A stretch of DNA of 64,000 nucleotides from Nocardiopsis mwathae. GTDB lineage: Bacteria > Actinomycetota > Actinomycetes > Streptosporangiales > Streptosporangiaceae. This document shows positions 16,963 through 25,353 of the stretch, piece after piece. The first letter of the stretch is position 1, and each line of letters opens with the position of its first letter. The position numbers and the translations under genes are program-made. The notes beneath the pieces were generated by a model that ran no database searches, had not been told where the DNA came from, and saw nothing but the letters and a program-made list of their open reading frames with translations. The stretch covers positions 3,286,001 to 3,350,000 of the forward strand of contig NZ_JACHDS010000001.1 in assembly GCF_014201195.1 (NCBI RefSeq). Reading direction: 5' to 3'.

Positions 16963-17858
16963 CCCTTCACCGCCCCCTGGACGAGGCCGGAGACCAGGCC
17001 GCGCTGCACGATCAGGAAGAAGACCATCACCGGGAGGGTGATGATCGTGGAAGCGGCCATCAGTGCCCCCCAGTCGGTGGTGTGCTGTTGGAAGAACTGC
17101 CGCAGGCCGACGGCGACGGTGAACTTGTCCCCGTCCTGCAGGAACGTGAGCGCGAGGATGAACTCGTTCCAGGCGACGATGAAGGAGAAGATGCCGGTGG
17201 CCACGAGTCCCGGGGCGACCAGCGGGAACAGCACCGACCAGAACATCCGCGGCCAGGACGCGCCGTCGATGTAGGCGGCCTCCTCGACCTCGACGGGGAT
17301 GGCCGCGACGAACCCGCGCAGCATCCAGATGGCGAACGGCAGCGACATCGCGATGTAGACGATGCTCAGGCCGATCAGCGAGTTGAGCATCCGTAGGTCG
17401 CTGGCCTGCAGGAAGAGCGGGATGACCAGCGCTTCCAGCGGGACCATCTGCACGATGAGGACCATGATGAGAACGCTGGTGCGCAGCCGGAACCGGAAGC
17501 GCGCCACGGCGGTCGCGGCGAACAGCGCGAGCAGGGCGCTGCCCACGACCGTGATCAGCGCGACGAGCAGCGAGTTGCGCAGGTAGGTGAGGAAACCCGC
17601 CTCGGTCAGCACGTAGGTGAAGTTGTCCAGGCTGACCGACCGCGGCAGCAGCGCGTCGGTCCCGGAGACGGCGCGCTCGGAGAGCCCGCTGACCACCATG
17701 AAGTAGGCGGGGAAGAGGGTGAAGGCCAGGACGACGGCGACGCCGAGCGCCCGCCAGGCGGTTCCGGCGGCGCGGCGGTACCGGCGGGGGCGCGGGGGCG
17801 TGCGCGTGCTCCGCTTCCCCGGGGCGTCCGGCGCGGCCGGCGCGGCCGGGCGGCTCAT
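16959..17858 (-). CDS. Sugar ABC transporter permease, MalG-type
   Basis: A 299-residue inner-membrane permease with six predicted helices after a Pro/Arg-rich N terminus. The ATPase-docking EAA loop is present (VEEAAYIDGASWPRMFWSVL). It belongs to the CUT1 carbohydrate family. Both ends overlap neighbours by a few bases (ATG at 17858 overlaps the other permease stop), so it is tightly coupled. The pair would need a MsiK-type shared ATPase encoded elsewhere. Confidence 0.92.
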   Translation of the reverse strand: MSRPAAPAAPDAPGKRSTRTPPRPRRYRRAAGTAWRALGVAVVLAFTLFPAYFMVVSGLSERAVSGTDALLPRSVSLDNFTYVLTEAGFLTYLRNSLLVALITVVGSALLALFAATAVARFRFRLRTSVLIMVLIVQMVPLEALVIPLFLQASDLRMLNSLIGLSIVYIAMSLPFAIWMLRGFVAAIPVEVEEAAYIDGASWPRMFWSVLFPLVAPGLVATGIFSFIVAWNEFILALTFLQDGDKFTVAVGLRQFFQQHTTDWGALMAASTIITLPVMVFFLIVQRGLVSGLVQGAVKG

Positions 17859-18832
17859 CGGAGCTCGTCCTCTCGGAACAGGGCGCGCACGTAGACGATG
17901 GTGATCGCGAGCAGCAACAGCGTGAGCATCACCGCGATGGCCGAGCCCATGCCGTAGCTCTGGTGGCTGAAGGACCGGATGTAGGACCACACGCCGAGGT
18001 TGAACACCTCCTGGTTGCCCCCGGAACCGCCGGGCATCAGGTAGACCTGCGCGAACACTTTGAAGTCCCAGATCGTGGAGAGGATGGTGACCACCGCGAA
18101 CACGGGGCGGATCGTCGGCACGGTCACGTACCAGAACCGCTGCCAGGCGCCGGCGCCGTCGAGCACCGCGGCCTCGTAGAGCTCGCGGGGGATGGTCAGC
18201 AGCCCGGCGAGCACGGTGACGGCCACGAACGGGAAACCGTGGTGGATGACGTTGAGGACGACGATCGCGTAGAAGGACACCCGGTCGGCGAACCAGTTGA
18301 ACCCGTCGGGTCCGAGCAGCCCGAGCGAGGTCAGGGCGTGCCGCACGACGCCACGGTCGACGTCGAAGATCCAGATCCACACGTAGGTGCCGGAGACGGC
18401 GGGCATCGCCCAGGCCACCATGACGCAGCTGATGACGATGGTCCGGGAGACCCGGCCCAGGCTGCGCAGGAGCAGTGCGACGAGCGTGCCCACCACCACC
18501 GTGCCGCCGACCGCGAACACCGCGAACACCACCGTGTTGGGCAGCACCACCCGCCACAGGTAGGGCTCGGTGAGCAGCTCGACGTAGTTGGCGCCCCAGT
18601 TGTAGTTCGTCTCGCCGGTGTAGATGTTGCGCAGCGTGTAGTCCTGGAAGGACAGCCACACCACGCGCCCGAGGGGGAACAGCAGGAGCGCGCCGATGAC
18701 CAGCAGCCCGGGGGCCAGCAGGCCCCAGGGCAGCCACCGCCGCAGTGTCCGCGCCGGGACCCGGGTCCGGGGTCGGGGCGGCGGGCGGCCGTCCCGCGCG
18801 GCGGGTGGCCGCGTGTCGACGGCGGCGCTCAC
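17855..18832 (-). CDS. Sugar ABC transporter permease, MalF-type
   Basis: A 325-residue CUT1-family permease. A basic Pro-rich N terminus precedes six helices, and the EAA loop is LYEAAVLDGAGAWQRFWYV. It pairs with the MalG-type protein to form the membrane channel. It lies 3 bases after the binding-protein gene stop and overlaps the next permease, which places it in the middle of a five-gene operon. Confidence 0.92.
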   Translation of the reverse strand: MSAAVDTRPPAARDGRPPPRPRTRVPARTLRRWLPWGLLAPGLLVIGALLLFPLGRVVWLSFQDYTLRNIYTGETNYNWGANYVELLTEPYLWRVVLPNTVVFAVFAVGGTVVVGTLVALLLRSLGRVSRTIVISCVMVAWAMPAVSGTYVWIWIFDVDRGVVRHALTSLGLLGPDGFNWFADRVSFYAIVVLNVIHHGFPFVAVTVLAGLLTIPRELYEAAVLDGAGAWQRFWYVTVPTIRPVFAVVTILSTIWDFKVFAQVYLMPGGSGGNQEVFNLGVWSYIRSFSHQSYGMGSAIAVMLTLLLLAITIVYVRALFREDELR

Positions 18833-18835
18833 GCG

Positions 18836-20113
18836 TCAGGCGCCTTCGTTGAGGGTCGTCTCGATCTCCTCGGCGGCCTTGGCCGTGGCGTCCTCCAGGG
18901 AGGACCTGCCGTTCAGTATCGACTGCAGCATCCGGGGTATCACGGCGTCGCCTTCGACCTTGCCGAAGTCGGGCGAGGAGGGCAGGGCCTTGGAGGCGTC
19001 CCTCATCTGGACGGCGAAGGGCGCCACCAGCGGGTCCTGCGATTCGGTGTAGGGGGTGAGCTGGTCGGTCTTGCCGGGGAAGTAGGTGGACTGGTCGGCC
19101 CAGAGCGCGGCGTGCTCGTCGTCGGTCACCAGGTCGATGTAGGACCAGGCGAGGTCGTCGTTCTGGGTGCCGGACATGATCGCCAGGTGGGAGCCGCCGA
19201 GGAAGGAGGGGCTGTGGCCGCCGTCGCGGCCGGGGATCGGGAAGACGCCGATCTTGCCCTCCATGTCGGGATTGCCCTCGACGATGGCGGCGGGGGTCCA
19301 GCTTCCGGAGATGGCCATGGCGACGTTGCCGTCGGTGAAGTTGTCGAGCACGTCGGTCTCCCGCCAGGTGCTGGCCCCGGTGCTGGAGACGCGGTCTTCG
19401 AGGGCGAGGTCGGTGAAGAACGCGAGTCCCTCACGGGCTTCCTCGCCGTCGAGCGGGGAGGTCCAGGTGCCGTCGGCCTCCTGCACGGCGATCTCCCCGC
19501 CGGCTCCCCAGATGAAGGGGAGGGAGTGGTAGTAGGCGTCGCCGGCGACGGGGAAGGCGGTGACGTCGTCTCGCTCCTCGGCGATGGTCAGCGCGGTCTC
19601 GCGCAGCTCGTCCCAGGTGGTGGGTTCCTCCAGGCCGAGCTCGTCGAAGATGTCGGTGCGGTAGACGATCGACCGCACCCCGGCGTACCAGGGCACGCCG
19701 TAGAGCCGTCCGTCGACGGTCCCGGCTTCCACCAGGCCCTCGGAGTAGGCGCCGGTGTCGCCGACCCGGTCGGTGAGGTCGACCAGCGCCCCGGCGTCGG
19801 CGAACTCGGGGGTCCAGGTGCTGCCGACCTCGGCGATGTCGGGCAGGCGGCGCCCGGCGATGGCGGTGACGAACTTGTCGTGGGCGTCGGCCCACTGCAC
19901 GAACTCGACCCTGACGTCGGCCCCGGTCCGCTCCTTGAACGCCGCCGCGACGTCGGCGAAGTAATCGCCGGCGTCGGGGTTGGTGCCGTCCATGATCCAG
20001 ACTTCGAGGGTGTCGCCGTCCGCGGCGCCGTCGCCTCCGCCTCCGCACGCGGTGGCGAGCAGGGCCAGGGACGTGCCGAGCGCTGCGACGGTCAGGGCAT
20101 GCGTTCGTGCCAT
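18836..20113 (-). CDS. Sugar-binding lipoprotein of the ABC importer
   Basis: A 425-residue family 1 extracellular solute-binding protein. The signal peptide ends in the lipobox LLATACGGG (Cys about 23). Recognisable segments include KERTGADVRVEFVQW, LPDIAEVGSTW, YGVPWYAG and MAISGSWTPAAI. It is the first gene of the operon and delivers substrate to the two permeases. The nearby NagZ-like enzyme suggests an amino-sugar oligosaccharide ligand. No regulator gene is adjacent and I see no clear DasR-type site upstream. Confidence 0.92.
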   Translation of the reverse strand: MARTHALTVAALGTSLALLATACGGGGDGAADGDTLEVWIMDGTNPDAGDYFADVAAAFKERTGADVRVEFVQWADAHDKFVTAIAGRRLPDIAEVGSTWTPEFADAGALVDLTDRVGDTGAYSEGLVEAGTVDGRLYGVPWYAGVRSIVYRTDIFDELGLEEPTTWDELRETALTIAEERDDVTAFPVAGDAYYHSLPFIWGAGGEIAVQEADGTWTSPLDGEEAREGLAFFTDLALEDRVSSTGASTWRETDVLDNFTDGNVAMAISGSWTPAAIVEGNPDMEGKIGVFPIPGRDGGHSPSFLGGSHLAIMSGTQNDDLAWSYIDLVTDDEHAALWADQSTYFPGKTDQLTPYTESQDPLVAPFAVQMRDASKALPSSPDFGKVEGDAVIPRMLQSILNGRSSLEDATAKAAEEIETTLNEGA

Positions 20114-20277
20114 CGGAGATCTCCCGTTCGCTTACGGTCTCCCCCGCGGGTTGGTAAGAAACCTACGCAAAAACCGCCCGGCTGTGAAGGCGGCGCCACC
20201 GTCCGGGCCGTGCCGCCCGACGAAACCGTCGCCGGGTGCGGCAGGTCATCACCGTATCGGGCGAGGGTACGGAGGTG

Positions 20278-21537
20278 TCAGAACGAACACGGCATGGATT
20301 TGATGCCGTTGACGAAGTTGGAGAACAGCCGCTGCGGCCTGCCGGTGGAGTGGATGTCGGGGAGGCGCCGGTGCAGTTCGCGGAACATGACGGTGATCTC
20401 ACGCCGGGCGAGGTGGGCGCCGAGGCAGAAGTGCGGCCCCGGCCCGCCGAATCCCACGTGGGGGTTGGGGCTGCGGGTGACGTCGAAGCGGTGCGGGTCG
20501 CAGAAGACGGTCTCGTCGCGGTTGGCCGAGGCGTAGTAGAGGACCGTCTTGTCCCCGGCGCGGTAGCGGTGCCCGTTCATCTCGTGGTCGCGGGTGACGG
20601 TGCGGCGCATCCAGACCACCGGTGAGGCGTGCCGGATGATCTCCTCCACGGCGGTGGCGGCGTAGCCCTCGAAGTCCGACCACCAGGTCGCGCGCTGCTC
20701 GGGGTGGAGGGTGAGGAGCTTGAGCCCGTGGCTGATGGCGTTGCGGGTGGTCTCGTTCCCGGCGACGGCCAGCAGGATGAAGAAGGAGCCGAGTTCGGCG
20801 TCGGTCAGCGACTCGCCGTCGATGTTGGCGTTGACCAGGGCGGAAGTGAGGTCGTCGGTGGGGTGGGCGCGGCGCTCGGCGGCGAGGTCGGCCAGGAGCC
20901 CGGCCAGCTCGGCCCCGGCTCTGAGCACGCGGCCCACGGCGGTGTCGATGTCGTCGCCGAGGTAGTCGCGGTCGTGCCCGGCCAGGATGATGTTGGAGTT
21001 CTCGAACACCATCCGGTGGTGGCTCTCGGGTATGCCCATCATCTCGCAGATGACGACGAGCGGGAGGCGGGCGGCGGCTGCGGCGACGAAGTCGCACGGT
21101 CCGGTCCGCTCCAGGTCGGCGACGATGCGCTCGGCCTGGCGCTGGACGCCGTCCTCCAACCGCGCGAGCATGCGGGGGGTGAAGCCGCGGGAGACGATGC
21201 GGCGCAGCCGTGCGTGCCGCGGGTCGTCGAGGTTGATCATCGAGCCGAAGAACTCGTTGAAGCCCTCGGGCAGGTCGGGGATGGAGATGGCGCTGGGTTC
21301 GGAGGCGAAGACCTCGGGGGTGCGGCTGGCCTCGACGACGTCGGCGTGGCGGACCAGGGCGTAGAAGCCTGGGCCCGTGGGGATGGGGCCGAGGTCGGGT
21401 TCGGTGAAGAACACGGGGGCGGGCCGGGCGCGCAGCCGGGCGAACGCCTCGTGGCGCTCCCCGCTGGGGCGGCTCCAGAAGCCCATGTCGGAGAGGTCGA
21501 TGTCGTCGAGGGGGGCGGGCCGGGTCGCCGGTCTCAT
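20278..21537 (-). CDS. Cytochrome P450, CYP124/125/142-like
   Basis: A 419-residue P450 with the I-helix AVAGNETTRNAI, the ExxR in VEEIIRHASPV, and the heme-thiolate loop FGGPGPHFCLGAH. The ending (NFVNGIKSMPC) and SMINLDDPRHARLR resemble the actinobacterial CYP124/125/142 group, which hydroxylates terminal methyls of branched lipids or sterols. That is a resemblance, not proof. No ferredoxin gene is adjacent. A palindrome separates it from the methyl-branched lipid operon upstream, so shared lipid metabolism is only suggestive. Confidence 0.85.
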   Translation of the reverse strand: MRPATRPAPLDDIDLSDMGFWSRPSGERHEAFARLRARPAPVFFTEPDLGPIPTGPGFYALVRHADVVEASRTPEVFASEPSAISIPDLPEGFNEFFGSMINLDDPRHARLRRIVSRGFTPRMLARLEDGVQRQAERIVADLERTGPCDFVAAAAARLPLVVICEMMGIPESHHRMVFENSNIILAGHDRDYLGDDIDTAVGRVLRAGAELAGLLADLAAERRAHPTDDLTSALVNANIDGESLTDAELGSFFILLAVAGNETTRNAISHGLKLLTLHPEQRATWWSDFEGYAATAVEEIIRHASPVVWMRRTVTRDHEMNGHRYRAGDKTVLYYASANRDETVFCDPHRFDVTRSPNPHVGFGGPGPHFCLGAHLARREITVMFRELHRRLPDIHSTGRPQRLFSNFVNGIKSMPCSF

Positions 21538-21660
21538 CGGGGGGAGTCCTTTCCCTCACGGCCGCCGCCCCGGGTTCGGGGCGGCGCGGCGCGGAACGGA
21601 GTGGGCTGGCTCACCCCCACACTCTTTACATAACATCCTTCCGTGTCAAGAAGAATCCGG

Positions 21661-21742
21661 CCTCCTGCGGTGGTCTCGGGGATATCGCCCGAATGCCGGC
21701 GGCGAGAATGAGGTCGATACCCCCGAGATCGACGCGGGGAGG
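21661..21742. repeat. Intergenic palindrome, copy A
   Basis: Imperfect inverted repeat with GGTCTCGGGGATATCG on the left and the complement of GATCTCGGGGGTATCG on the right, around a 25-base loop. It directly follows the stop of the leftward gene at 21744, as a terminator would. It is related to the palindromes at 37.6, 55.9 and 59.5 kb. Confidence 0.65.
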
Positions 21743-21743
21743 G

Positions 21744-22202
21744 TCAGTCACCCAGGCCCGCGGCGATGCGCAGCGTCGAGATGAGCTCGGCCGGCTTGTA
21801 GACCGCCCCGCCGATCGCCGCGCAGAAGGCCGCCAGCATGTGGACGTAGACCACGGGGTCGCCGTTGGTGAAGCGCTCGGCCACCGCCTCCTCACCCACC
21901 GAGTAGGCCTCCCACGCCGTGACGACCGCGAACTCGATCTCCGGTGGCAGCATGTCGGCCACGGCCGCCGCCACGGCCTCCCGTGCGTCGGCGGGCTTCC
22001 ACACCACCCCGGTCTCCTGCACCCGGCGGGTCAGGAAGGCGGCGAAGACCTTGAGGTCGGAGGTGACCTCGGCGGTGGCGCCGCCGATCCCCGCGACCGC
22101 GGCGGCCAGGGCGTCGGCGTCCTTGCGCACGTAGGCGTCGACGAGGGTCACGGCGAGCTGTTTGACGCGGGCGGCGTCGTCGGGTCCGTCTGTTGCAGGC
22201 AT
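21744..22202 (-). CDS. Conserved small protein after the methyltransferase, TmsC-like candidate
   Basis: A 152-residue, mostly helical cytosolic protein without a recognised domain (VKQLAVTLVDAYVRKDADAL, AREAVAAAVADMLPPEIEFA). It sits third in a leftward cluster behind genes resembling tmsA and tmsB, where a gene of unknown function, tmsC, occurs in known 10-methyl fatty acid operons. The assignment rests on position only. At the ATG used, GGAGGT abuts the start codon with no spacer, so initiation may use another start. Confidence 0.5.
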   Translation of the reverse strand: MPATDGPDDAARVKQLAVTLVDAYVRKDADALAAAVAGIGGATAEVTSDLKVFAAFLTRRVQETGVVWKPADAREAVAAAVADMLPPEIEFAVVTAWEAYSVGEEAVAERFTNGDPVVYVHMLAAFCAAIGGAVYKPAELISTLRIAAGLGD

Positions 22203-22288
22203 ACCTCCATCATGCCCGGGGTGCGGGCGGTGATCGCGCCGCTCGCGGGGGAGCGCGCCCGGAGCGGGTGGCCGGGCGCGCCCGGTCC

Positions 22289-23548
22289 TCAGGTGAAGTC
22301 GGGCCGCAGCGGCATGTGGGCGTCGGTGCCGTCCAGCTTGACGCCGAGGATCTGGTGCAGCTGCACCACGTTGCGCTCGAAGCCGAGGATGCAGCCGGCC
22401 ATGTAGAGCCGCCATACCCGCGCGGTGCCCTCGCCCACCTGGGCGACGGCGGCGTCCCAGTTGGCCTCCAGGTTGTCGCACCAGTGGCGCAGGGTCAGCG
22501 CGTAGTGCTCGCGGAGGTTCTCCTGGTGCCGGATCTCGAAGCCGGCGTCGTTCATGGAGGTCTGCAGCACGCCCGGCCCCTCAAGCTCGCCGTCGGGGAA
22601 CACGTAGCGGTTGATGACCCCGCCGGGGAACATCGGGGGCAGGTCGTTGCGCGGCCGGGTGATGCAGTGGTTGAGCAGGCGGCCGCCCGGCTTGAGCTTG
22701 GCGTACAGCCCGGCGAAGTAGGAGTCGACGTTCTTGTGGCCGATGTGCTCGGTCAGGCCGATGGAGCTGATCCGGTCGTAGATGCCGTCGGGCACGTCCC
22801 GGTAGTCCATGTGCCGGACCTCGGCCAGGTCGCCGAGGCCCTCCTGGGCGATCCTCTTGCTCGCCCACTCGGCCTGCTCCTTGGAGAGCGTGACCCCCAG
22901 CGCCTTGACGCCGTACTCGCGGGCGGCGTGCCGGACCATGCCGCCCCAGCCGCAGCCCACATCCAGCAGGCGCATTCCGGACCGGAGGTCCAGCTTCTTT
23001 GCGACCAGGTCGTACTTGTCGAACTGGGCCTGCTCCAGAGACGTCTCCGGGGTCGCGAAGACGGCGCAGGTGTAGGTCATCGACGGGCCCAGCACCAGCT
23101 CGTAGAAGGCGTTGGAGACGTCGTAGTGGTGATGGATCGCCTCGGCGTCGCGGTCCTTGGAATGGCGAAGTCCACGGCCCAGCAGGCGCTTGGGGGTCAC
23201 CTCCTGCGGGGGCGGCGGGACGCGGTTGACGAACTTCACCCAACCGATGTCCTTGGCGATCTTGACCATCTCCAGCGGGGAGATGGCGATACCGTCGCCG
23301 ATGGCCAGGTCCCACATGCGCTTGAGGGCGGTGTACATGTCGCCCTCCAGGTCGAGGTGGCCCCCGACATAGGCCCGGGTCAGACCCATGGCCCCGGGCG
23401 ACTGCGCCAGGTAGTTCAGTGCCACCGGGGTGCGGACGACGATCGTGACATCGCTGTCGGGATCCCCCGCTGTGCTGCCGTCATAGGCGCGGAACCGAAC
23501 GGGCGCATTGGCGCCGACGACACGTTCGAAGATCTCCGCAAGCCGCAT
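22289..23548 (-). CDS. tmsB: S-adenosylmethionine-dependent fatty acid methyltransferase, TmsB/BfaB-like
   Basis: A 419-residue member of the cyclopropane fatty acid synthase family. The SAM-binding motif is LLDVGCGWGGMVRH; also typical are HHHYDVSNAFYELVLG and SSIGLTEHIGHKNVDSYF. Next to an FAD oxidoreductase it fits TmsB/BfaB, which adds a methyl group to C10 of oleoyl phospholipid to give a 10-methylene intermediate on the way to tuberculostearic acid. The ATG at 23548 has GAAGGG upstream; a GTG at 23566 is possible. Cyclopropane formation is the main alternative. Confidence 0.8.
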   Translation of the reverse strand: MRLAEIFERVVGANAPVRFRAYDGSTAGDPDSDVTIVVRTPVALNYLAQSPGAMGLTRAYVGGHLDLEGDMYTALKRMWDLAIGDGIAISPLEMVKIAKDIGWVKFVNRVPPPPQEVTPKRLLGRGLRHSKDRDAEAIHHHYDVSNAFYELVLGPSMTYTCAVFATPETSLEQAQFDKYDLVAKKLDLRSGMRLLDVGCGWGGMVRHAAREYGVKALGVTLSKEQAEWASKRIAQEGLGDLAEVRHMDYRDVPDGIYDRISSIGLTEHIGHKNVDSYFAGLYAKLKPGGRLLNHCITRPRNDLPPMFPGGVINRYVFPDGELEGPGVLQTSMNDAGFEIRHQENLREHYALTLRHWCDNLEANWDAAVAQVGEGTARVWRLYMAGCILGFERNVVQLHQILGVKLDGTDAHMPLRPDFT

Positions 23549-23605
23549 GGTCGTTCCCTTCGTCACCTCTGGGCGGGACCGCTCCCCCGGACACGGTCCC
23601 GCGAT

Positions 23606-25030
23606 TCACTTGTTGCCGACACATTTCGCGTAGAGGTCCAAGAGCCGCCCGTCGGGGTCGTAGGCCTGCTTCAGGTCCCGGTACGCGTCGCCGTTGTAGA
23701 GCCGCCAGAACTCCTCCTCGGTGTAGAACGCGTCGGAGTACAGCGACTTGTGGCCGTCGAGGCGGGCGACCTCCTCCTCCACCAGCCGGTTGTGGTGGGC
23801 ACGGCGCTGCCCCGGCTTCATCTCGACCATGCCCCAGAAGCCGAAGTTGATGTAGAGGCGGTCCTGCTCCAGCGGGTACAGCGGCCACACGTGCCGCCGC
23901 CCGGCGATGGGTGCGGCCTTCTCCCGCAGCCGCAGCGGGCACATCCACACCGGCGCCATGCCGATCTCGGACTGGAAGAAGTCGAGGAACTCCGCTCCGC
24001 GCTCCACGCCGACCTCGATGTCCTGGATCAGCGGTTCCGACTGCCGCTTGCCCCGGTAGTGGGCGAGCAGGCGGGTGAAGTCGGTGCGCCGGTCCAGCGC
24101 CACCAGCCGGCGGTAGACGTCGGAGCGCTTCAGCGACCGCGGCCAGAACCTGCGCACGGTCGGGTTCTGCACGCCGAACGCGCGCGAGCACCAGAACCAG
24201 TCGGTGTCCCACCGCCACAGGTAGTCGTGGACGGTGAGGTAGTCGCCGGGACCGGTGCCGGCGTAGCGCGGGATGGACGTGTAGTAGATGTCGTTGCCGG
24301 TGTAGTCGCTGGCCCAGGGGGCGCTGTCGACGAACGAGGCCAGGGTCAGGTACAGCTCGCCCGGGCCGAAGGCGACACCGTCGACGAAATCCACCGGCTC
24401 GCCGTCGTGCTCGGCGTCGGCGCAGATCCGCGCGAAGGCGTCCATGGCCTCCTTGGCGTCGCCGAAGCGCAGGTGGCGCAGGTGGACGAAGGGCTTGACC
24501 GGTTCCAGCTCGATGCGCAGCCGCAGCGAGTAGCCCAGCGTGCCATAGGAGTTGGGGAAGCCGTGGAACAGGTCGCGGTGGTCGTTGTCGCGCCGGGCCA
24601 CCACGGTGTCACCGGCGCCGGTGAGGATCTCGATCTCCTGCACCGACTCGTGCGGCAGCCCGTTGCGGAAGGAGGAGGACTCGATGCCCATCCCGGTGAC
24701 CGCGCCGCCCAGCGTGATGGTGCGTAGTTGCGGCACCACCAGCGGCATCAGGCCGTGCGGGAGGGTGGCGTTCACCAGGTCCTCATAGGTGGTCATGCCG
24801 CCGACCTCGGCGACCCGCTCGACCGGGTCGACGGAGAGCACCGAGGAGAAGGCGCCCACGTCGAGCGGACGGGTGGCCGCGGGGTCGCGGAAGCGGAAGA
24901 GGTTGGAGGTCGGTTTGGCCAACCTCACGGGGGCTCCTGGGGGCAGTGCCGCGTACTCGCGTCGCAGCCGCTGGACGGCTTCGACGTGCTCGGCGAAATC
25001 TCGTTGCGAAGGCTGACGAATCACGTTCAC
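23606..25030 (-). CDS. tmsA: FAD-binding oxidoreductase, TmsA/BfaA-like
   Basis: A 474-residue oxidase-type flavoprotein. The FAD-binding part appears at about residues 40-200 (VGGMTTYEDLVNATLPHGLM, TLGGAVTGMGIESSSFRNG). It is followed by a substrate domain and a conserved C-terminal HNRLVEEEV/SDAFYTEEEFW region. In characterised 10-methyl fatty acid systems a protein of this type reduces the 10-methylene intermediate with NADPH. It starts at a GTG and precedes the methyltransferase by 57 bases. DUF-level similarity to decaprenylphosphoryl-ribose oxidase-like proteins is the alternative. Confidence 0.8.
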   Translation of the reverse strand: MNVIRQPSQRDFAEHVEAVQRLRREYAALPPGAPVRLAKPTSNLFRFRDPAATRPLDVGAFSSVLSVDPVERVAEVGGMTTYEDLVNATLPHGLMPLVVPQLRTITLGGAVTGMGIESSSFRNGLPHESVQEIEILTGAGDTVVARRDNDHRDLFHGFPNSYGTLGYSLRLRIELEPVKPFVHLRHLRFGDAKEAMDAFARICADAEHDGEPVDFVDGVAFGPGELYLTLASFVDSAPWASDYTGNDIYYTSIPRYAGTGPGDYLTVHDYLWRWDTDWFWCSRAFGVQNPTVRRFWPRSLKRSDVYRRLVALDRRTDFTRLLAHYRGKRQSEPLIQDIEVGVERGAEFLDFFQSEIGMAPVWMCPLRLREKAAPIAGRRHVWPLYPLEQDRLYINFGFWGMVEMKPGQRRAHHNRLVEEEVARLDGHKSLYSDAFYTEEEFWRLYNGDAYRDLKQAYDPDGRLLDLYAKCVGNK

Positions 25031-25353
25031 CCGCTCTATTCACCCGCTTCGGACGCTGTTCGCGCCCGCGTCGTGCATCGGTTCGCACCGAATGGGCGCA
25101 AGCCGTCGGTCAGCCTACGCCTACCCATCAGTAGCGCCGACATCCCCGTCCTTGTTCCGTGTGACACCCCACGTCGCGCGGGCCACATGGCAAAACGCCG
25201 GTCGCGCCAATGCGCGTGACACGGAACACGGATCACGGTGCCCCCTCGACCACTTGTCCACGTAACGTTCCCGCCATCATTGTGGCGCGGACAGGACCCG
25301 ACATCCACGCCATTTATCCGCGCAGCTTTCGGAACCGCCTATCATCTGCTGAC
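25031..25353. other. Divergent promoter region with an inverted repeat
   Basis: 323 bases between the leftward tmsA-like and rightward racemase-like genes. It contains separated complementary arms TGTTCCGTGT (25153-25162) and ACACGGAACA (25219-25228), which may be a regulator site or hairpin. A TATCAT hexamer at 25340-25345 could be a -10 element for the racemase-like gene. No gene is credible here. Confidence 0.5.

Noticed and set aside
17963-20536. An 857-codon plus-strand frame across the sugar-binding gene
   Set aside because: Shadow of the minus-strand binding protein and permease genes, with no domain or ribosome-binding site.
13937-21537. Secondary-metabolite gene cluster from the acyl-CoA ligase and P450
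   Set aside because: The two are separated by a sugar operon and have no synthase, carrier protein or tailoring neighbours.
22193-24727. An 844-codon plus-strand frame opposite the tmsA/tmsB-like genes
   Set aside because: Antisense of two well-supported enzymes; composition is His/Gly/Val-rich, as expected of shadows.
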